Shown here piece by piece: positions 53,858 through 64,000 of a stretch of 64,000 nt of DNA. A model generated the notes under the pieces. It ran no database searches, was not told where the DNA came from, and saw only the letters and a program-made list of their open reading frames with translations. This stretch comes from Trichoderma breve. Lineage: Eukaryota > Ascomycota > Sordariomycetes > Hypocreales > Hypocreaceae. The stretch is taken from contig NW_026611594.1 in assembly GCF_028502605.1 (NCBI RefSeq), forward strand, positions 513,501-577,500, read 5' to 3'. The translations under genes were made by a program, and so were the position numbers. The number at the start of each line of letters is the position of its first letter. Position 1 is the stretch's first letter.

Positions 53858-56800
53858 TCACATTTGTCTGTTAGGCTGCTCCGCGAACCGAATTCCCCTC
53901 CGTGCGGGCGGCACTCGCGGCGTGCCCTCATCATCAGAGTCACTATCCTCAGCGGCAGCCGCGCTGCCCACGCCAAGGGCTGCTTCTCGCCGCCTTCGCT
54001 CAGCTGGTGTCTCGCCCGTTGGGTTGTGGTTGTTGTTGTTATTGTTGTCTGACCTCTGTCGTCTGGCTGCTGTACTTCCGCTGCCTTCCGTCTCGCTCTG
54101 TTGTCCTCCCAAAGCAGCGAGGCGACGCTTGCGTTCCACGGCAGTTTCGCCTTCTAGCTCTGAAGGTTGGAGAGGGGTGTTGGCCGGGCGGCCTCGGGGA
54201 GCCTCAACTTGCCGTCTCGGGGACACGGACTCGGAGTTTCGGTAGCTGCCTCGGGGAGCGGGGGAGACGGATGTGGAGGCCGATGTGGAGCTGGGGACGG
54301 AGCTGGATTCCGGCTCGACGATTTCGGGAATGTCCTGTGGGCGCCTCAATGGCAGGTCTTGTCGGGCCAGGTCTTTGAGTGCGGTGGAGGCGGACGACTG
54401 GTCCACGACCTCCTTGCGCGTGCCCACGTCGAGCTTTTGCACTTCGCGGATAAAGTCCTCCTTGGTCATGCGTCGTCCCACGCCTCCAATTGTGAAACGA
54501 ATCTGCTTATCATCATCCTCATGGGCCACGCTCTTCCTGCGGCCTTCACCGCCGCCTCCGCCGAGAACGCCAAAGCCAGTCGTCCAGCCGGGCTTGAACA
54601 CGGGCTTGGCCGACGATGAAGCAACTGCACCGGCAGCAGAGGATTCGCCTGCCTTGCCTTCTTCAGCAGCAGACGCGGCCGACTTTTCCTGCTGGCGTGC
54701 GAGAGCGCCGAGTCCAAGGTACTTGAGGCTGTTGTTAATGAGGGTGCTTTCCTGGCCGGTGGGCTTCTGTGGGGGGAGTTCATAGGTCTTAACGACTTCT
54801 CCGTCCTCGTCTTCGACGATAATCTATAAGCAGTCAGGTTAGAAGGCAATTCAAAGCCACAACGGGACACAATGAGGGACGTACCGCGTTACCGAACTGA
54901 TAGGCTCGGGCCGGTTCATGTCGTCGTCTCGACTTGTCCTTTTCTTTTCGCTTCTCCACTTCGGAGCTGTACACGTCTGTCATTTTGCGTTTGATGTTGT
55001 CCACGGTCCAATGGAAGCGCTCCGCTTCGGACTTGGACCTCTGCCGACCGGCCGTGGGCCGTTTCCCTTCTTCTCCTCCTTCGGGCTTGCGCTGGGCTGG
55101 TTCAGCATCGACCACCTCGCCATCGTCATTTTCAAAGACTAGGTGGTGGCCTTCCTCGTAGACATTGACGTGTGGTGCTCGGGGGCTTGCCCGGGGGCTC
55201 TGGCTCTCGTCAGCTCTGCGGCGGCGTCCACGATCCTCCTCTGCGTCGTCTAGCTTCTCCAGCTCAACATCTGTAGGACTGTCGCCGGCCAGTGTGGAGT
55301 CTCTGACATCTGTCTCTGGCGGTGTCTCCTTTTCGGGTGAGGGCGATACCGGCGTTGAGCGGTTAGGAAAGATGGCCGATTGACTGATGGGGCCGCCAGG
55401 CCCAATGCCGTCGTCCCACTTTCTGTGCTTTCTCTTCTTGGCCACCAATGATGACGGACGGCTGCCCGAGCGGCCATTGTCCTCTTCTCTCTGGCGACGG
55501 AGAAATTGCGCGGGTGGGGGCAGCGTGCCGGGGGGGAACTCGGGCGTCTTGTAGTCGTCAAAGGATGTCTCCGACATCGTTCGGGCCTGGGATCTAGACT
55601 GGGACGAGATCCTGGGCAGCCTGTTCATCCATGACGGTCCATCCTCGGGGGCGGCGGTGTAGGACATGGTCAGCGTCAGGGTATTGATGCGCTTGCCGAG
55701 CGTAAAGACGGCAATCGAGGAGCCGTGGACGAGAATGGATGAGATGACGAGGAACGTGACTATGGGCCACACGAGATAAATCAGGTTGAAGTGCTCTGTG
55801 CCCTCGGGTGGCATGTCCGATAGCGGCACGGGCTCATCATGCTCCAGCTCAGCCCTCGCGAGAATAGCGACGAAGATGGCGCCGACGCCTATTGGGCCGA
55901 AATGGCCTGCAAAGAGAGCCTCGCGCCAGTTTTTGATGTCTGGTATGAGCGGCTTGAGCATCATCATGATGGGAATGCGGCGGAAGAGGATGACAAAGAT
56001 GGCGATAACAACGAGGCGCCAGACCTCCATGCCCAAGAAGCCGTTGTTGTACTGCTCCCACGGGATGATGGTGCCAAAGTAGACAAAGTATGCCAAGTTG
56101 AGAAGCAAGTCAATGACGTTGGAAACGTGCGACTCCTCCGTCTTTTCGCCGAACCAGCCGTCGTTAGAGAAGCCGACTCCGGCAGCAAAGCCCACGAGAA
56201 GATCGTCAACGCCGAGGATACTACCCGAACCGGCGCAGAAGAGCGAGAGGGCAAAGTAAAAGACGAGGAAACTCTCGCGATCAATCATATCGTGTTCCTC
56301 GGCGTAGCGGATGCCGCGGCGCGCAATGTAGCCGATCATGAAGCCGTAGAAGGCGCCAAAGATGCACTCGTAGAGGATGACATAGACGACAAAGTGGAAG
56401 CTGACCTCGCCCGCGTTGCGGTTGAACTGGATCAGGTAGAGCGAGAGGTAGATGAAGGGGAAGGCCATGCCGTCGTTGCAACCAGATTCGGCCGACAGCA
56501 AGTCTCGAAGATGCTTGGGCACGCGCTTGGCGAATTTACCCTTGCCAACCACGGACGAGGCCAGGACGGGATCGGTGGCAGTGACACAGGCGGCGATGAC
56601 GAGCGATTCAAGCCAGTTGAGCGGCGGAATCATCCACCAGACGAAGAGGCTGACTAGAAGCCAGCCAACGGCCATGACGGGCACCAGCAGGAAGACGACG
56701 GAGCGCCAGTGCTTCTCCATGTAAAACTTGGGCAATTCGACACCGACGGCAAAACACTGGACGACGAGAACGATGCGCGAGAACTCGACGGTGACGATAT

Positions 56801-57002
56801 CAACGCTGCCCCAGGACCGCGGATCGATAAGGTTGGCGGCATGGGGTCCGAAGATGACGCCGCAGAGGGTGGCGACTGTGGCCTCGCCAATGTACATGCG
56901 CTCCTTGATGATGGAGGAGCACAGCATGAAGAGCGAGGTGAAGCCGCCGAGGATGATGTAGACCAAGTGCGGCTTGGTGATGTCGAGGTTGTCCCACGCC
57001 AT
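53858..57002 (-). CDS. nha1: Plasma-membrane Na+/K+:H+ antiporter Nha1
   Basis: Alkali-cation/proton antiporter of the CPA1 type that exports Na+ and K+ and sets intracellular pH. Two exons, 54885-57002 and 53858-54823, are joined by a 61-nt intron (GTACGT, ATAG) in the cytosolic tail and give 1027 aa. About twelve membrane spans fill residues 13-435. The ion-binding motifs are present: TATDP with D144 (about 141-145), AESGCNDG with N176-D177, and GVDDLLVG with D266-D267, which match the positions reported for yeast Nha1. The tail (about 440-1027) is hydrophilic and carries conserved blocks such as RKWDDGIGPGGPISQSAIFP, HLVFENDDGEVVDAE, FHWTVDNIKRKMTDVY and AYQFGNAIIVEDEDGEVVKTYELP. The last of these spans the splice junction. 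The tail ends with RGIRFAEQPNRQM. Without the second exon the protein would lack a third of its length. Confidence 0.95.
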
Positions 57003-59449
57003 GGTGGCGGTCGGTTGAGGGTATCGCGACGAGGCGGACGGGGATCAGCAGCAGCTGTTTTCGAAACTGTCTTGGTCGTCTCTCAACCTATGAGGTACCG
57101 GGTTTCCTCTGTTTCTTTCGCAACCTCCTCTTATTGATGATGAGTCTTTCCTTTCCTTTTCTCCTCCTTCTTCCAGCTCCTTCTCGTCAACCCTCGCGTC
57201 GGGGTTTGCCGACAAAATATTTTTTTCTTCTTTCCAAAAGTTGCAATCGCCCGTTGCGTCTCGGCTTTTGCTTTTTGCTTAGCTCCGTTTCAAAGCCCAA
57301 CCTCGCGTGCCCAAACTAACACAGTTGGCAGTCCAGGGTCTTTGCTTGGCTCAAGGCGCCGGTTGAGGTTCTGACGGAAGCTGGCGCCGGGAGAAGCAGC
57401 GGCCTACGGGCTGGCACTGCAATCTTGAAGTTACTCCCCAGTCAATGGTAGCCGAGCCAGGAGAGTCGCGATGGCGAGACATGCAGGAGAGGAGAGAAAA
57501 AGCACGGAATTGAAGACGAATGTCATGGAACAGAAGAGGATAAGGAAACAAGAAGAAGAAGTGGGTTCGCACGTGGATACGAGTATAGGATGGGATGGGT
57601 AGGCAGGACGAGGATGATAAGGATGGGATAGGATTGGACACTGGAGTGAGCAGATTGGATTTCTTTTGCCACGCTAGGCCCGAAACCCGAGCCAAGGGCT
57701 TGGAAGCAGAAGAAGCAGCGAGATGGCCAGCGTGTGGAGAAGGCAATTGCTGGGCGTGAGGCTGTGTCGTCACTCGATCGGAGGCGTCGGTTCCGTTGCA
57801 ACAGGCCGTGGGCCCGGAAGAAGCTCGTTAAGGGCCGGGAGACGAAGATGGGGGGCGGCCGAGAAGGAACTTTGACGCTATTCTGGCGGCCTAGGTGGAT
57901 GGTGTGCGAGTATGGGGTTGAAGCTGTCGATGCCGGTAGCGGGGAGTTGATGCTGTAAACTGTAGGAATGAACTGATTGATGCCGTTTGATGAGGTTCGC
58001 GGGTCTTGTTCCAACTGCCAAAAAAGAAGATGAACCCCCGGGTTTGGAAGAAGCAAAATTCTTGATTCAGACACCGAGAAGCAACAAGCCCTCGTCAAAA
58101 ACTTCGTCCAGAAGGCCAACGCGTCGCCGCCAAGGAGCTACCGCTGCAAGTCTCCAGTCCAGCGCTGATGCGCAGCGCCAGTGGGGTTGGCCACAGGGCG
58201 TCCTGCCGTGGGGATTGCGGGCTGCCACAGCGCTCGCGGCCACTAACAGCGCTGAGGCCAGCACCGTAGACCGCTTTGGGGCCGCTAGGGGGCAGCGTCG
58301 GGCGGGATCCACCGCCTGCCAATGCCGGCGTTTCGTTTTCGCAGCAGAACTCGTTACCTCGAGTTTGTGAGTTGTTGGGTTTGGGCGTTTTTTTAGCAGA
58401 GTCTTGGCCGAGCCGGACGAATTGATGATCCCATTTATTCGTTTCGCACTTTTTTTTCTATTTCACTTCTGCGTGATTTGTTTTTGTTTACGGCGTAACA
58501 CAGACTTGGAATGGAATTGACGGCTGAGACACTCCGGCTCCGGTTTGCCGGAACCGTGCCGTTTTCCTCTTTCCTGCCTCTCCTTTTCCCTCGCTAACAT
58601 CAACATTGAACCTTGAATGTCTCACCCGCCTCGTGACGACTCAGATCCGCATCCTGCAAGTGTTTTCGACTCCAACAGTCTCGGCACGGCTGGGCTCATT
58701 CATTCTTGGCAGCGTAGCGAGTTTCATGCCGCCCCGGTTCTTTTCTTCCTTTTTCTGCTATTTTTAATTGCATCCTCCCTTTTCAACCCGACGTCTCTGT
58801 CTTCTGCTGTACTCGTATATCGATGCATTCTGGTTTGTTGGGGGCTAAGCCTTTCAACGTTATGCGTGTTACTCCCGAATATTATCTTGCAACATGGGCT
58901 TGTCACCTCTAGCCAGCCATTCGCTGTGATTCGTCCCGGGATGCTCCGCGGACGTTGCTTCCTGGCGTATTTCAGCATCCGGCATTGGTGAAGTTCCCAC
59001 TACGGAGATAGAATCATGGATTTTGCCCCCGCCCCTTTTTTTCTTTCTTTTTCCACCCTTCTTTATGCTTATCTTTCAGCCCCTAGCAAACGGTGGACGG
59101 ATATCCTCATCTAGATTGCTGACAACATGCCGTTAGCCCCCAATATCAATCACGAACCCGTCCCGACCCGGGGTCCAATATTCGTTCAGCTCGACTGTTC
59201 ACCCGTATACTCGTGTTTGACCTTTATTTTTATTTTTAATTGGGAGATTACTTTGTATTTTGTAGAGGCAATATTTGCCACCTGGGGAATATTCCCTCGA
59301 GTCAGCCATTGTAGGCAGCTGAAAGGGCTGATCCGTCTTGGCCTTGCTCGTTTCCCCGCGCTGCAATCCATCATGTGAGAAGCAATGGATGGAGACGAGC
59401 CATGCATCAAGATTCTTGTCTGGAGATCTCCTGTGCAGATCACGGATTA
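57003..59449. other. Intergenic, NHA1 promoter and beyond
   Basis: No gene supported. The first kilobase upstream of NHA1 is the leader and promoter; its plus strand is T/C-rich at 57100-57250. TACGAGTA and TACTCGTA copies occur at 57578 and 58810. Frames of up to 198 codons overlap on both strands and look accidental. Confidence 0.5.
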
Positions 59450-59868
59450 TCATAAAGCCAACTTATTAGTCAGGGTTCCTTGGACCATCAACCGGTCGGA
59501 TCCGTAGGTGGTCATGTTACAGGTCATTTTGATATAAGAGTCGCGGCTTGCTGCTCCCCACAATTGACTGCAGTTCCAACAGACATAACCTGTAATTGAG
59601 GCCATGGCATGTGCAGCGACGTCAAACCCGGCAAGATCTGCCATTGGTTGTCGCGTGCATATGGCCAACTTCTTCCAACCACCGTTCATGTTGCTCTGAG
59701 GTAAACGGGCTCTACATACTAATCATGCAAGCACGCAATTTACCCCAGTGCACAGCCAAAGTCGCCGGAATGAGCCTTTGCATTCTGTCTTTCCCAACTG
59801 CCGAATTTCCTTATTTGAGTGGTCATGTCTCCCTTGATGGTGAATATCGGATAATCGGCTAGGTCAAA
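59450..59868 (-). CDS. Possible small Cys-containing protein fragment (two candidate exons)
   Basis: Weak call. On the minus strand, 59450-59695 and 59744 to about 59868 stay in one frame if a 48-nt intron (GTAAAT donor, CCTCAG acceptor) is removed. The result is a Cys/Trp-containing stretch: CKGSFRRLWLCTGSN, then GGWKKLAICTRQP, VCWNCSQLWG, IKMTCNM and MVQGTLTNKLAL, with six cysteines. It stops at TGA 59450-59452. A stop lies upstream of about 59868, so an earlier exon would be needed; the preceding CCTAG could be its acceptor. Texture suggests a small secreted protein or a decayed relic. I recognise no family, and the intron is at the lower size limit without a clear branch site. Confidence 0.25.
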
Positions 59869-62393
59869 CAACATAGAAGACACATGTAGGTAAGTTGTGT
59901 GAGACATCTCGGAATACGCCCACGCGATTCCACTTAGTGGTTACATACAATCCGTCTTATCCCGTGGAGAGGCTGCGGGCACATGTAGTTTGTGTGGTAT
60001 TTTCGACTGCCGCAGTCAAACTAAAACAAGGCTGTTTCACCAGTTGAGATCTTTGGTACATGTAGTCACATACGTGTGGCCATTGGTGTTCTAGGATAGG
60101 ATCACTACGTGTAAGCCAGTGAGCGACACGACGTTTGTACGACATATGTGCGCCTCATAATTGGGTAGAAGCTGAAGCTCACTTTTTTATGCTTATTATG
60201 CGTGCAATGTTCGAGTTACACTAGGGTATATGCATCGTGTACCCTATTTAGTTGCCAAACATCTGGAACTCATTCCATCAAGATGACTTGCATGTTCCGT
60301 GTGCGCACTCCGGCGTTTGTTTTCCGAGACCTGTTTGACGAACTTGTGCATGGTTGATGCCTACTCTCTTGCACTACATTTTCCACCGCGCCAAGATTTT
60401 GTGAGCACATCCAGCAAAGAGATACAATTTTCTGCTTAACGTTTATTTATGATATGTGATGCCTCTAGGAAGCCCATCCATGGTCCCTGGAACATGTATG
60501 GGTATACCCTCCGGAGGGGGCACCTGCATTATCATCGCAATCGCAGCCCTTATTATTCCTTCCTACTGTAGGTATTACTGACAGCTTAGGCTTTGTGATT
60601 GCGACCAAGCAATGCTCCCTCTCCATCACTTGGAACTACTATTACAGGTGATTAGGACGCCTCAACTTTATTCTCTGATCTATAGGATGAGTCAAAGCAG
60701 GATCTTAAACACACGCAGATATTAATATACCAATCAACGCGCTGAGAATGGCTATCTCGTGTATGTCGAAGATTTTTAGGAGCCTTCTGCGAAAGGAAGA
60801 GTTATTTGATGGTATTAAGAGAAGAAAACCCCCAGTCTGCACGACCGCATTAGTACGAAGAGTGGCTGTATGGAGGCTCTTGATCCTGAGGACTATGAAG
60901 TTGACCAAATTGGGATACTGGCAGTGGGATTTAGTGACAACACTTGATGATTGGAATGGGCTTAGCAATATAGAGTGTTTGGCGGAATGGAGATCAGTGA
61001 TGCGCCTCAAACGGCTGAAACATCTTGCGAATAGGAGATCTTTGCCAGCGGGGACTTCATCAAGGGTCCTTATCATCTCATTTTCACAAGGGCTATTCGT
61101 GTTATACATCTTTGGTTGCAGCTGGTTTCACTCTGTGGGAGTGTAGATTCGCCTCACACACGTGCTGCATATAGTCAGCCTGCGAGGTCGCAGTCTATCC
61201 TTCGTTGACCTGGCAATTGGGACATAAGGGTTATGCAGATAGAGTAGTAATTAATTTATCTGAGGGGAGGCTTCGTTTCAATGACTGTTAGCATAAATAT
61301 ATATTGCAGGAGAGTATATACATGTAAGCATATATGTATGCATATAATATTTACTTGGGAGTAGTGAGCTGCCGAGAAGGCCATCGCCGTGCGCCATTTT
61401 AAACACTCTTACATCTTGTGTAGACGTAAATAACACCAATCATTTGTATAATGCAGAGTTTGCAGATTATGAGATAATTATATGTGATAATGATATAGAA
61501 AAACTGTCGTAGAAGTGCAACTCGCAGCTCCCAATGTGAGGCGCAACAACTGGGAGTTGTAGTACTGCCATGTGAGAATAGTCATTAATGGATCAAGTAT
61601 ATTTGATGGTGTCTCTTCAGCATTCCCTTGCATTTTCCATTGATGTAAACTTCTCCACAAGATGTTCGAGAGTGCCTACACAATTTTACGTCAAACAGGA
61701 GAAGCAATCTACCTATCTATTCCAGGTTAAGGAGACGCCTCCTTATCGCAACCTTGGAATAGTTTCAAGGGCAACTGACGATGCAAAGGAGCATCAGAGC
61801 GCTTTATGACTTCAAAAGTACGTAATATTGAATACAATTTTCCTCATTTTCATTTGTAGTTTGTTTTATGTTCTATAGCTCTTGCACTTGTGTCCCTTTG
61901 GATGCTCTGTTCGTAACGTGGCGGTTTCATCAAGTCATGTACCTGGTAGTATCGGGATGGCCAAAGATCGACAACTTCCATTGAATAGTAGTAACATATT
62001 TTGTAAACCCACAATTGATGTGGAAAGCACGAATTCCAACGGACATCTACTAGATGCACAGTATTGTAAATTTTGATGGCATTTAATCATATATTGCATT
62101 ACCATAAGTCATTTCATCCTAACTGAGTACATATACTTCGTGAGTAAGTTCGTACGGCGCATCTAAGGCACCAATCTGAGACGCCCCTCCCTGCATGTGG
62201 TACTGGTACCCCGCCATTTGCGTCCGCATACATGTACAGGTACATGTACACCAAGACACATGACACGGACCCGCTGGTATCTTGATCTCCCTCGACGACT
62301 TCACGTCAAATCTCATCACCTTTCGTCACCTCTCGTCACCTCACCTTATCTTAACCTCACTTTGAGGTATCCTATATCTTGGGTATCAATCCG
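59869..62393. other. AT-rich gene-poor interval
   Basis: No gene supported. From about 60160 to 62130 the DNA is clearly AT-richer than its surroundings, with TATA/ATAT words and frequent stops in all frames. A 132-codon plus frame and an overlapping 134-codon minus frame at 60705-61146 have no recognisable features. GTACATGTACAGGTACATGTAC-like sequence lies near 62229-62250, and a 10-bp tandem at 62311-62340 precedes the next gene's 3' end. Confidence 0.5.
62311..62340. repeat. 10-bp tandem, three units
   Basis: Three consecutive 10-bp units of TCTCATCACC/TTTCGTCACC/TCTCGTCACC lie just past the stop of the terminal minus-strand gene. A simple minisatellite in presumed 3' UTR. Confidence 0.75.
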
Positions 62394-64000
62394 TCAATCT
62401 TGACTCTCCTCCTGTCTGTCCAGCTTGCCTGCCAATTTGCCCCCGTCCAGAATGCTGCCAAACATGGCCGCCTCAAACAAGTAATTAACCTGCCAGGCGT
62501 GAAAGTTTGCATGTGCAATGATCCAGACCATCTCCAGCACTTGACCGCGTGAAAAGAGGTCGGCCATGGCCAGTCGCGAACCTTCAGCCAAGTCATACTC
62601 GCGCTCCTCATCGACCTGGCCGCCCCGAATATACTCCAGCGGGCCGGTGACTAGCTGCCACCAGAGCTCCTTGAGCAGCGGCTTGTCTTGGTGACGATGG
62701 AAGAAGTCATTGACGTGATTGCAAGTGCCCTCGCCGTTGCACGCGTGCTTGGCATCAAGGGGTCTGCTGAAGCCTGTTGTGCGGTACTGCTTGTCAAACG
62801 CCTCGTCGAAATCCGCCTCGAACTGAGGCTTGGCCGGTGTTTTGCGCGCCTTGGGCCAGCCCAGGAGAGCGCGACGGAAGAACATGTGGCGATCGTTCTG
62901 GATATGCCATGTGTACAGAGCGGCGCACATCCTGGCGACAGGCTCATGCCATCGCTGGGTTAGCATCCTTGCGCCAATCGCGGCGTACGCGTCGTATATC
63001 TTGTGCAGCACTTCCTCGCTAACGACACCCGTTTCCGTAATGTCCGTCACATTGAGGAACGAGTTCATGACCTCGGAGTTCACCAAATCGCATCCCACGT
63101 CGACCACGTCAGTGCCCGGCGAGCTGAAGACCAGGTCCGCCATGACGGCAGCAGGGTCAAAGCCACGTGCGATCGCCTCAGCTGCCATGCCCAGCAAGCT
63201 GCTTTCTGACAAGGAGACGATCTGTGCTGTGCGTCGGTCCAATCGCGCTGACCGATATGACAAGTTCTTCTTGTGCTGGTTCTCTAGCGCGATCTTACCC
63301 TGGATATACTGCTTACCCAGGGAGACGGCGTCTCGTCGTTCGCGTCCTCCCGGGGTGCGCAGGGCATGCGGATCCTCTAGGCCTTTCTGCAGCAGCGGCT
63401 CAAGCGTCGGGTAGACGTAATTGTACCCGTGCTCATAATAGAAAACCATGTCGGTCACATAATTGGAAAACATGGTTGTCGCATCGGCAGCGCCCATGAG
63501 CAAGCTGGCGATGCCGCACCCGAAGAGTGCATTGTTCGTTTTCAAAGCATCGGGCCAGTCAGTTGCTCCGATTTTGCTGAGCGTTTGGGCCGAGGCTTGT
63601 TTGAGTCCGGTGCCCTTGGGTGGCAGGATGTTGCCCGCTGCGTGCTGGGTATCTTTCCAGCTCTGCAGATCAGTGGATAATTTAAGCTGGACTACTCTAG
63701 GCCCTGATTCTAGAGAAGACAAAGACTGGTTCTCGCTCACGGACGAGGTATCTGCCACATCTCCAACGTCCCCAAACACCTCGACGACAAAGTCTCTGGC
63801 TTGGTTCGACAACATTCCCAACTCCGCAACGGTGCCATGGCCGACCAAGTTTCTTGCTTCTGAATAACCAGGATGGATGGGAAAAGAGTGTTTTCTGAGC
63901 TTTCGCCCTAAGAGCCTCCTAACCCGGTTACGGAAGCCCTTGACCCAGAAATATGGGGGAATCTTATCCGAGGCGTCTTGGAAAGCCTGGCTCTTTGGAG
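62394..64000 (-). CDS. Unrecognised, mostly helical protein, partial (start beyond window edge)
   Basis: The frame is open from the right edge to TGA at 62394-62396, so at least 534 residues are present and the start lies outside the window. A TTG near 63848 is not a start: in-frame coding (SDKIPPYFWVKGFRNRVRRL, then HPGYSEARNLVGHG) continues upstream of it. The protein looks soluble and alpha-helical, with segments such as NNALFGCGIASLLMGAADAT, FYYEHGYNYVYPTLEPLLQK, GFDPAAVMADLVFSSPGTDV, VGCDLVNSEVMNSF, AALYTWHIQNDRHMFFRRAL and MVWIIAHANFHAWQVNYLFE. No Walker, PLP, P450 or DDxxD-type motif is seen, nor a membrane span. The all-helical texture with acidic/Asn motifs (VDVGCDLVNSE, HIQNDRH) makes me think of unusual fungal terpene-cyclase-like enzymes, but I cannot support that from sequence alone. 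Confidence 0.7.
   Translation of the reverse strand, partial: PKSQAFQDASDKIPPYFWVKGFRNRVRRLLGRKLRKHSFPIHPGYSEARNLVGHGTVAELGMLSNQARDFVVEVFGDVGDVADTSSVSENQSLSSLESGPRVVQLKLSTDLQSWKDTQHAAGNILPPKGTGLKQASAQTLSKIGATDWPDALKTNNALFGCGIASLLMGAADATTMFSNYVTDMVFYYEHGYNYVYPTLEPLLQKGLEDPHALRTPGGRERRDAVSLGKQYIQGKIALENQHKKNLSYRSARLDRRTAQIVSLSESSLLGMAAEAIARGFDPAAVMADLVFSSPGTDVVDVGCDLVNSEVMNSFLNVTDITETGVVSEEVLHKIYDAYAAIGARMLTQRWHEPVARMCAALYTWHIQNDRHMFFRRALLGWPKARKTPAKPQFEADFDEAFDKQYRTTGFSRPLDAKHACNGEGTCNHVNDFFHRHQDKPLLKELWWQLVTGPLEYIRGGQVDEEREYDLAEGSRLAMADLFSRGQVLEMVWIIAHANFHAWQVNYLFEAAMFGSILDGGKLAGKLDRQEESQD

Noticed and set aside
55839..56657. Plus-strand frame of 272 codons opposite NHA1
   Set aside because: Antisense shadow of the Nha1 transmembrane exon; acidic composition mirrors the sense codon bias.
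58617..58991. Plus-strand 124-codon frame starting with ATG
   Set aside because: Hydrophobic Phe/Leu run from T/C-rich DNA with an overlapping minus frame and no splice or codon support.

Overview
The window is nuclear DNA of a filamentous ascomycete. I read it as Sordariomycetes, order Hypocreales, possibly Trichoderma-like. The genus is a guess from protein resemblance, not a search. Supporting signs are short introns (about 48 to 105 nt) with GTRNGT donors and CTRAC-type branch sites, typical filamentous-fungal protein architectures (Ste50, BDM-1-type phosducin-like protein, long-tailed Nha1 antiporter) and wide intergenic spaces with pyrimidine-rich leaders. I see no prokaryotic, viral, CRISPR or intact transposon features, and I found no convincing tRNA or rRNA gene.

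Layout, left to right. 1.0-2.7 kb: TAF14, a YEATS protein (minus). 4.3-5.4 kb: an unrecognised 360-aa protein (minus). 6.3-7.3 kb: Yrb1/RanBP1 (minus). 8.8-10.7 kb: a 644-aa single-span membrane protein with a possible autophagy-receptor layout (minus). 13.4-14.3 kb: a phosducin-like protein (minus). 19.9-21.2 kb: G-protein beta subunit (minus). 25.3-27.5 kb: acetoacetyl-CoA synthetase (minus). It is divergent from LCB2, the serine palmitoyltransferase catalytic subunit, at 30.4-32.4 kb (plus). 35.6-37.2 kb: Ste50 (plus). 40.3-40.7 kb: a small membrane protein (plus). 41.7-43.1 kb: a 479-aa beta/coiled-coil protein (plus). 44.0-44.2 kb: an 80-residue small protein (minus). 46.8-48.6 kb: a BTB/POZ protein with low-complexity repeats and an in-frame TAG (minus). 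49.5-50.6 kb: Gpi12/PIG-L (minus). 51.7-52.5 kb: a 211-aa membrane protein (plus), tail to tail with a 197-aa membrane-anchored protein (minus). 53.9-57.0 kb: Nha1 (minus). After a 5.4-kb gene-poor, partly AT-rich stretch, an unrecognised protein of at least 534 aa runs off the right edge (minus).

The genes are mostly single-copy housekeeping and signalling genes rather than a biosynthetic cluster. One functional theme stands out: the G-beta gene, its likely folding chaperone (the phosducin-like protein) and the MAP-kinase adaptor Ste50 lie within 24 kb. Lipid and membrane genes (LCB2, AACS, Gpi12) form a second loose theme.

The points most worth a second look are: the in-frame TAG in the BTB gene, followed by 65 more coding-like codons; the autophagy-receptor-like layout of the 644-aa protein; a probable tiny first exon and long first intron of TAF14; an intergenic 8-mer (TACGAGTA) seen 13 times where about two are expected; and two uncharacterised proteins in the last 5 kb. 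Exon limits were placed by eye from splice consensus and frame, so single junctions may be off.
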